DNA from: Trifolium pratense | Lineage: Eukaryota > Streptophyta > Magnoliopsida > Fabales > Fabaceae | Reading direction: 5' to 3' | NCBI RefSeq assembly: GCF_020283565.1 | Contig: NC_060065.1 | Coordinates: 37,560,409 to 37,624,408 of the forward strand | DNA: 64,000 nucleotides | Shown here: one piece after another, positions 57,590 to 64,000 of the stretch | How the letters are laid out: the number at the start of each line of letters is the position of its first letter | Position numbering within the stretch: position 1 is the stretch's first letter | Position numbers and translations under genes: made by a program | Notes under the pieces: model-generated | Databases searched by the model: none | Seen by the model: only the letters and a program-made list of their open reading frames with translations | What the model was told of the DNA's origin: nothing

Positions 57590-60037
57590 ATGACCGAACT
57601 TTTTTTCGATGACTTTTTTAAGGTTGAGGGTCTAAACCCATATAACGAAAAGTATGACAAGGGTATGTGTATCTCTCGATTCTTTTTTTGTTTTATTTTT
57701 GAAGAATAAAGCAAAAAATATATTCAAATTGCATTCAAGTTATGGCTATGCAAAGTTATTTTAATGAGTTAATTATGTGATTTAATACTGGGGTGAAGCA
57801 GTACCTCTCAACAGAAATCATAGATGGTTAGGTGCTATGTGTTCTTTTTTGTTATCTATTTGAAATTACAAGTGGTTGCAGATCCGGGGTGATTCCACCG
57901 CCCAGCAAGCCCGGGCACTTGTCGAGCTCTCCCAAAAATTTGGTATTTTTAGGGATTAGTTTAGGACAAAACTGAGACTTTTTGTTCAAAACTGAGATTT
58001 TGCCTGGGCTTTATAAATTTCATGGTTCCGCCACTCTTGCAGATGGATATGTGATATTTACTGACGAATTATATGCGTGACTAAATAAGAGCATCATATA
58101 TTGAACAGAAACCAATCAAGTAAATTGAGGAAAAACTAAGTTTTGCTTTGTATGTAAGATGCACTAAATTGCTCTGTAAGCAAAGTGTTATACAATATGC
58201 AATAATTATACTATTTTTTGGACACTCATTTCTACTTGGTTGCATTTTTAGTGATATAGCTATGTAATCCTATCTGTTTTGTATGCGTGCTTTACTCCTG
58301 TTTACATTTTTTTGAAACTTCAATTAATCTAGTTTAAGTTGGTATGACTACACATAGTGATATAACAATGCAATCCTCTCTATTTGTATGTCTGCTTTTC
58401 TCCTGTCTACATTCTTTTGAAACTTGAATTAATCAAGTTTAAGTTGGTATGAATTTATGAATATCTTCTTGTAGTTTCTCGGATTGTTGCACGAAGTGAG
58501 AAGCATAACATGTACATGCTGCTAGATGTAAATACTGAGATTTATCCTTTAAACATAGGCGAAAGATTCTTGTTGGCTTTGTCTCCATCGCTTGTTTTAA
58601 ATACTAAGGTAAATTTAATGTTCATTACATTTGTGGTTCCATGCTCTATTATATCCCGATATAGAAGCAATTATTTATCTATATAATATAATGCAACTTA
58701 ATATCTGTTTGATCGTTTGTGGACCCATCCGATAAAACTGTTTTGTTGATGTCACATATATGTGGATTGTGGAGGTTCTTTCTGCTGGTGCTAACTAAGA
58801 AGTTTATCATTTTTTACTTATTTTTTGATACATTGTATTCAAAATTTGAAATAACTCTTACCCAAGTGTTTGTTACCTATATTTCGTATCTGGGGTCAGT
58901 CAAAGTAATTTCAGATTGGCAAGGCACTAAGTTTAATGTATTAAATGTCTTACATGCGTCGAAATCTGTTTGTAGTTGACCAAGCTGAGAAAGATCCAAA
59001 AAATTGCTGTTAAATGGTCATATCTAAAAGAACAGTGAATTCCCTGAAAAAGAAATAAAATCAGTATGGTCTCTCACATCAATACTCCTAGGTTATCTAC
59101 CTTCAAATACATTAAGTTGAAGCCAGAGCTAATAATTCTAAAGCCAGCAAACTATATGTGATTAAGAATTTCTTGGTGTCATAAGTAAGAAGTAAAGACA
59201 AATTGTAATTACTATATTATGTTACTGAGATTTTCAGTTAGAATAACGTTTGTTCTGTGTTATATACAATAGTATCTGTTAAAGCAGTTTAAATGATTTT
59301 ATTTGTCTTGAGTAATGGATAACTGGATATTGCCATTACACTGAATTGATTTTGCCTCCAGGACGGCCCAGTTTCAATTCAAGAAAAGTTTGAATACATC
59401 ATGCACGGAAGGTTATATGACATTACATCTTATGGTCTTTCATTATCTCCACCGGAAGTGTATGTAAATGTTTCCTATGTTATACTGTTGTGTTAATTTT
59501 ATTGTCATCAGAAATATCACTTAGGAATGTAGGATGTTATTACTGTCTTCTTAATTGAACAAGTTTCAGTATATTTCTGTTTTCTTCTTGCTAAATTAAT
59601 CAAACCTTTGTTACTATAATTGGATTGCATGCAACCTAATAAAGTGCACTTTGAAGGGTCTTCAGGGTTATAGGAATAACGAACATGCAAGTTCTGTTAT
59701 ATGAAAATAATATATGATTGGTAGGCTTTTAGGTGCTAATATATTTGAGATTTTGGACTCTATTGTAATGCCTTTGCCTGTTAGTCTAGTTTTTATAAAA
59801 AAAAAATGGTGGGATTGTTTCTTCTACTTTCGTAATTTCTATTTGGAAATGCATGAATCCTTTGGCTTATTTTTGTTTTATGAGACTGGCCAATTCTCTA
59901 ACTTAGCTTTTTTATCTTGCTCCAGGGAAGTATATGCATCATATGGCGGACTTCAGATGATGCTGAGAGGGGATCCTTCCCACTGTGTCAAGTTTGCGGT
60001 AGATCAGAACTTGTATTTGCTTATTAGGAAAGCGTGA
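57590..60037 (+). CDS. RPB8-like: RNA polymerase I/II/III shared subunit RPABC3 (RPB8), four exons
   Basis: Exons 57590-57662, 58475-58608, 59362-59459 and 59926-60037 join in frame to 138 residues with GT-AG introns. The order follows RPB8: MTELFFDDFFKVEGLNPYNE, KYDKVSRIVARSEKHNMYML, LDVNTEIYPLNIGERFLLAL, then EKFEYIMHGRLYDI, EVYASYGGLQMMLRGDP and the C-terminal LYLLIRKA. RPB8 is a small OB-fold-type subunit common to the nuclear RNA polymerases. Plant members are near 146 residues; this one lacks the loop after the first half (a PDTGYFTP-like segment in Arabidopsis) and carries many substitutions. It may be a diverged paralogue; no stop or frameshift is seen. The third donor (gt|gtatgt) was chosen because it joins to the strong acceptor ctccag and restores the E-V-Y junction. 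Confidence 0.85.
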
Positions 60038-60990
60038 AAGTTGAACTGTTGAATGTTGATATTATCTCCTGGCTGTTGCATACATCCATTAGTGGCATTT
60101 TTTTGCGAGATCAGCTTTCTGTTTTGAGTGATTCTCCGAAAGCTTTTCTTGAGTATATTGATTTTTTAGGCATGGAAATACTATAAAATTTCAAAAGTTA
60201 ATTTAAAGAGAAAATTACATCGACCTCCCCTTAGCTTCTTCCCTCACGAGCAAGCCATGTGAAATTCTCGTATGCTGACAATTTCATCGCCACCGCCGCG
60301 ACCCTCTTGCTGTATTTGATAGTTGAATCATGCATTTGACTCTGTCACCCACGTCAATGATAACATTTTAAACCAGCAAATTGAGCCTCATATAATGTTT
60401 ACTCCATTCTGATGTTAGACCCTTTTCATATTACCCAGCTAGCTAAACACCAACTCTCATCTTCAAGAAAACACCATACCCCATATTGTTCAGATTCCTA
60501 TATAGGCATAACTCTAAGTAATCGTCATCAACGTAGACCTAAGTGGTCATATAAATTGGATCTTGGGGAACCATCACAAGTGTGGCCAGCCTATATTTAA
60601 ACGAGAATTCTGTGTCGTCCAGCGGAGCCTAGAAGGTGACTCGTGCAGACAACCAACTCCTTTTCAATAGAAAGGAATAGCCAAACCAACCCTGCTGGCT
60701 GGTCAATCTCAAAGATCTTATCGGCCTGCCGGCAAACCTCTCATTTAAAGAGAGAACAAAACAAATGCTAAAAATGATGAAATTGGGAACATTGTCAACA
60801 ACATCAAACACGTTGTAATTGCATGAAACTAACAAACAGTGACAGGGAATTATGCAAATTCGTGACCCAACCACTGCGACTGCGTACCTTTTCTACTTAT
60901 GGGTATCATCTCTTTTGTACCATCAACCTTTAGCTTCCATACTCTGAGAGAAATGTATGCACCACAACAGCAATTCATCACGGTAGAGAT
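60038..60990. other. 3' flank of the RPB8-like gene and intergenic DNA
   Basis: No further gene is supported. Open frames at 60412-60600 (+) and 60629-60874 (-) have no recognisable domain. Confidence 0.45.
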
Positions 60991-60999
60991 CAACTTAAA

Positions 61000-61095
61000 A
61001 AAATTCGGTTTCTAGAAACCGGTTTTTTTTTTAGCGTTAGATGGGTGAAAAAGAAACATGGGGTCTAATAAGAAGCCATCAATGTCTATGCCTAG
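61000..61095. mobile_element. Truncated relative of the 1162-1325 MITE
   Basis: The hairpin cggtttctagaaaccg and the right-hand half 'gggtgaaaaagaaacatggggtc' correspond to the centre and one arm of the element at 1162-1325. The left arm is missing. Confidence 0.5.
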
Positions 61096-61165
61096 GGTCG
61101 GCCCTGATGTAGGCGTTGCCCGATGGTAGCACCATGGTCTTGCATTCTACAATGGAGACATCGAG

Positions 61166-61420
61166 GAAAATTTTTCATCCCACCCACTCACTTTCTCACC
61201 TACCCCCTGTTTTTTCATTTTTGCCCTTGGTCAAAAAATTCAGAACGCGTTTTCCGAATTTTTTTAGTTCAAATTTGGAAAAAATTCGGAAAACACATTC
61301 CGAAGTTGTTTTTAAAGGCAGAAAAATTTCGGAAAACGCGTTCCGAATTTTTTGACCTAGGGCAAAAATGGAAAAACAGGGGGTAGGTGAGAAAGTGAGT
61401 GGGTGGGATGAGAAATTTTC
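61166..61420. mobile_element. Palindromic MITE with long arms
   Basis: The left arm gaaaatttttcatcccaccc, then actcactttctcacctaccc, and the right arm gggtaggtgagaaagtgagt, then gggtgggatgagaaattttc are complementary over more than 60 bp. Inner ttccgaatttttt / aaaaaattcggaa segments continue the fold. No TSD could be read. Confidence 0.8.
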
Positions 61421-62275
61421 GTTGGTTTCATTACTTTTTGGTATAATTAAGAGGAAATATAAATAAAAGTGTATGGAAGGCTAGTTAATTATGTCGCAGG
61501 TGAGTTAGGCCGAAGAAAGTGGAGTTTCATGCAGGATGTGTATAGTAGAGTTTCTATAGGTAGCCTTTGTGGCTTGGTTTATTTTTAGCCTGTGTAGCTT
61601 GAGCCTTTGTGGTTGGTTTTACTTTTAGCCTGTGTGGCTAGTTTACTTTGAGTCTGTGTGGCTGGTTTTTCTCATTGGTATGAGACTTATTATCCGGATC
61701 ATTATTATCTTATATAGGGTGGTTTTAGTTGCATTGCATTTAGAGAGAGAATAATTAACAACAGTAGTAAGTAATGATTTTGGTCACAAAAGAATCAACG
61801 AAAATGATTAGAAAAAAAAGGGATATAAGGATTAATAGTAGTATGTAGCAAAATGGATTAATGCTGTTTCTTCTCGTCTTTTGGCTGGTCATGTGATTTT
61901 GGATGTGTGTTAAAATGTACTACATTACTCTATTGATCTTACTCCGTTTCTTCCGATTGTACTCTAATCACCAAAAAGTTTTTAGAAAAACTAATAATTA
62001 TATAAAGTGTTTTGTTATTATTTTATAACATTTTCTTGTGGTGAGTATGATTCAATATGGATAAGGAAATTGACTCATTTTTTGTTTAATATAGGGATTT
62101 TACAATTTTTAAAATAATATAGGGATTGTAAAAATTGTTATTATTTAATACATTTTTGGGGTCAATTTGCAAATATTTTTAAAAAATAGTAATTAAATGA
62201 CATTTTTAAAACTAATGTCACATCAGATGGGTTGAGTAGCCAATTCTCATAAAATAGATAGATAATAATTTGCCT
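61421..62275. other. Intergenic DNA with a small tandem repeat
   Basis: At 61562-61665 'agcctttgtggcttggtt' and 'agcctgtgtggct' modules repeat four to five times at spacings of about 20-28 bp. The rest is AT-rich without genes. Confidence 0.5.
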
Positions 62276-62278
62276 TTA

Positions 62279-63193
62279 GGGCCCGTTTGGTGCACAGGAT
62301 AAGAGACAGAATAGGATAACTGTATCATATCCTGCCGCAATCCAGTGTTTGGTGATACAACAGGATATGATAAGTTAATCCTGAAGCTTATCCTATCCTA
62401 TCTCTCTAGTTATAATTCTTATCCTGAATTTGAGCTGGTTTACCAGCAGGATAGGATAAGAAAAAAAATTACTGATTTATTTTATAAAATATATTTTAAA
62501 ATACATAAAATAAAATTAATAAAATATAAATAATAAAATAATTAATTTTTAAATATATATATATATATATGTGTGTGTAATTTTCTCACAGGGGTAATTT
62601 TGTAATTTATATATTCTAAAAAATCAAAATTTTACTAAAATTATAATATTTTAAAGTAAAATGATTATTAAAAAATTGACAAATAGGGATATTAATTTAA
62701 ATTTTATAAAAAATTAAATATAATTCTTTTGCAATAGTAGTTTTATTATTTACGTATGAGATGTATCATATATTTATTTGGCTTATCTAACATGTATATA
62801 TTATTGAGTTATTTATTTGATCATGATTCATATAAAAAATTAAACTTGATTATTTTCTCATGATTTTTATTTTAAATTATATAAAGTTATTTGATTACTT
62901 ATTTATATTTTTTATTTATAACATTCAAAGTATTACAAAATAATTTTTAAAAAATAACAATTATTTTACAAGAGTAATTTTGTCAATTAAATATGTTATA
63001 TAACTTATCATATTATTATGAGCAAATATGTATTAAAAACAAAATATAATAGTTATCATGTTTGTTATTGTGTGCACCAAACACAGGATATGATAACTGA
63101 GTATAACTGTTATCCTGCTGTTATCATATCGTATCATTATCCTGTTTTATATCTTATCCTGTCATTATGCTATCGTGCGCACCAAACGGGCCC
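62279..63193. mobile_element. Tourist/PIF-Harbinger MITE with TTA target-site duplication
   Basis: TIRs gggcccgtttggtgcacagg and gtgcgcaccaaacgggccc are flanked by the 3-bp TSD tta (62276-62278, 63194-63196). The interior carries repeated 'aggatatgataa' / 'ttatcctgt' motifs in inverted arrangement and is AT-rich. No coding region. Confidence 0.9.
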
Positions 63194-63518
63194 TTAGAGT
63201 ATATTTTTTCTCAAAACGACCTAGTATAACTTGAATTGAAATCGAGGGAGCATCAAACACTTCGAAGTTAATAGCTAATTTATAAACCAGTTTATCAGTT
63301 ATCGGCCAAAAAAAAAAAAAATTAACTTATGAATCAAAATTACTCGTGCTGAGCTGAGTAGTACTATATTACTAATAGTGAGCGCAGCACATGCAGCTGT
63401 TGAAGAAGCTTATTTTCAACGCCAAACCAAACCCCATCCATCATTTTCTTCTCTCATTCTATTCTCTCCCCATTCATCTACCCATTCCATTCTCTACCCT
63501 AAATCATGATATTGATTG

Positions 63519-63571
63519 ATGGCCTTCCATTCTCTACCCATTCATCTTCAACGTCCACATCCCATTCTCAG
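63519..63571 (+). CDS. Possible first coding exon of a gene continuing beyond the window
   Basis: An ATG at 63519 opens MAFHSLPIHLQRPHPILR with a donor-like cag|gtcagt at 63571/63572, after a CT-rich leader. Only 18 residues are visible, so identity and reality are uncertain. Confidence 0.2.
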
Positions 63572-63754
63572 GTCAGTTCTTTCTTCCACTTTTCCTCTTC
63601 CCTTGCAAATTTCCACATTCCAGTTGCAAATCCAAATTTCTTCATTTATTAGGTACCTGTTTTTCCCTATTCATCATAAACAACAAAAAATTGTAAACAA
63701 ATAATATTCGATTTTACGTTGCTATTTGCTTTTTTTTTTTTTCTTTTTTTTCGC

Positions 63755-63845
63755 AGCCAGTTAAATCTGGTTTGGACTTCTGACATCAAATAGTTTTAGC
63801 CCTCTCTTGATCGCGCGCAGTTGCGGGGATCAAACCTGTTATTTG
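63755..63845 (-). mobile_element. tRNA-derived SINE, minus strand
   Basis: The minus strand has a B box aggtttgatccccgc (63836-63822) and the 'gatgtcagaagtccaaacca' tail (63787-63768) ending in a poly-A run (T run at 63731-63752). Confidence 0.55.
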
Positions 63846-63849
63846 CTAT

Positions 63850-64000
63850 TTTAAATTGAAAGGAATATATATTAGTACATCACAAAATGAGTAAGCGCAA
63901 TAGAGAAATACTGACAAACCCCCAAAGGGAGAAGTAACCAAGTACAAAAACTAACTGCAATTTTTCTGCAACCTATATTATGGCTCTGTTTGGCAAAACA
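63850..64000. other. Right edge of window
   Basis: AT-rich DNA without recognisable features. Confidence 0.4.

Overview
This window is nuclear DNA from a flowering plant. The nested transposon families, the tRNA-derived SINEs and the plant genes point to a papilionoid legume, probably of the Medicago/Trifolium/pea group; that assignment is an inference from repeat and protein style, not from a database search. The window is AT-rich and gene-poor. Most of it is mobile DNA, and many elements can be delimited exactly from terminal inverted repeats plus target-site duplications (TSDs).

Host genes, left to right: the last exon of an unidentified gene (61-341, +); a small mitochondrial NUCLEAR FUSION DEFECTIVE 6-like gene in three exons (1497-2788, +); two paralogous OB-fold (At4g28440-like) genes on the minus strand (6641-7873 and 18379-20356), which form a segmental duplication pulled apart by insertions; an intronless ERF repressor gene with an AP2 domain and EAR motifs (26509-27123, +); an orphan 167-aa ORF with a 57-aa internal duplication (33531-34034, +); an isolated ribosomal protein L35 exon that is a pseudogene (54403-54559, -); and a four-exon RPB8/RPABC3 RNA polymerase subunit gene (57590-60037, +).

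Mobile DNA: two CACTA transposons with perfect 3-bp TSDs. The first (11462-16063) carries exon fragments that look like HflX GTPase, COG3, 12-oxophytodienoate reductase and a 4-coumarate-CoA-ligase-like enzyme, all in one orientation. The second (48521-53348) carries a VIK-type kinase exon and sits just behind a retrotransposon primer-binding site. There is an hAT element with an 8-bp TSD (41019-44869) whose transposase has lost the BED finger and the catalytic middle but keeps an open reading frame. Another hAT (38432-39558) is nested in a Mutator-type element (38198-40380). Three shorter Mutator-type elements have clear 9-bp TSDs. A Tourist/Harbinger element (62279-63193), several Stowaway-like MITEs, a solo LTR, two RNase H remnants and several SINEs complete the set. 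A 1.7-kb inverted-repeat element (35386-37097) holds an unusual array of about six tandem hairpins.

No operon-like or multi-gene host system is visible. The most remarkable biology is transposon-mediated capture and fusion of host exons, together with the hairpin array and the orphan duplicated ORF. Protein assignments rest on recalled family sequences, and splice sites were chosen by eye.
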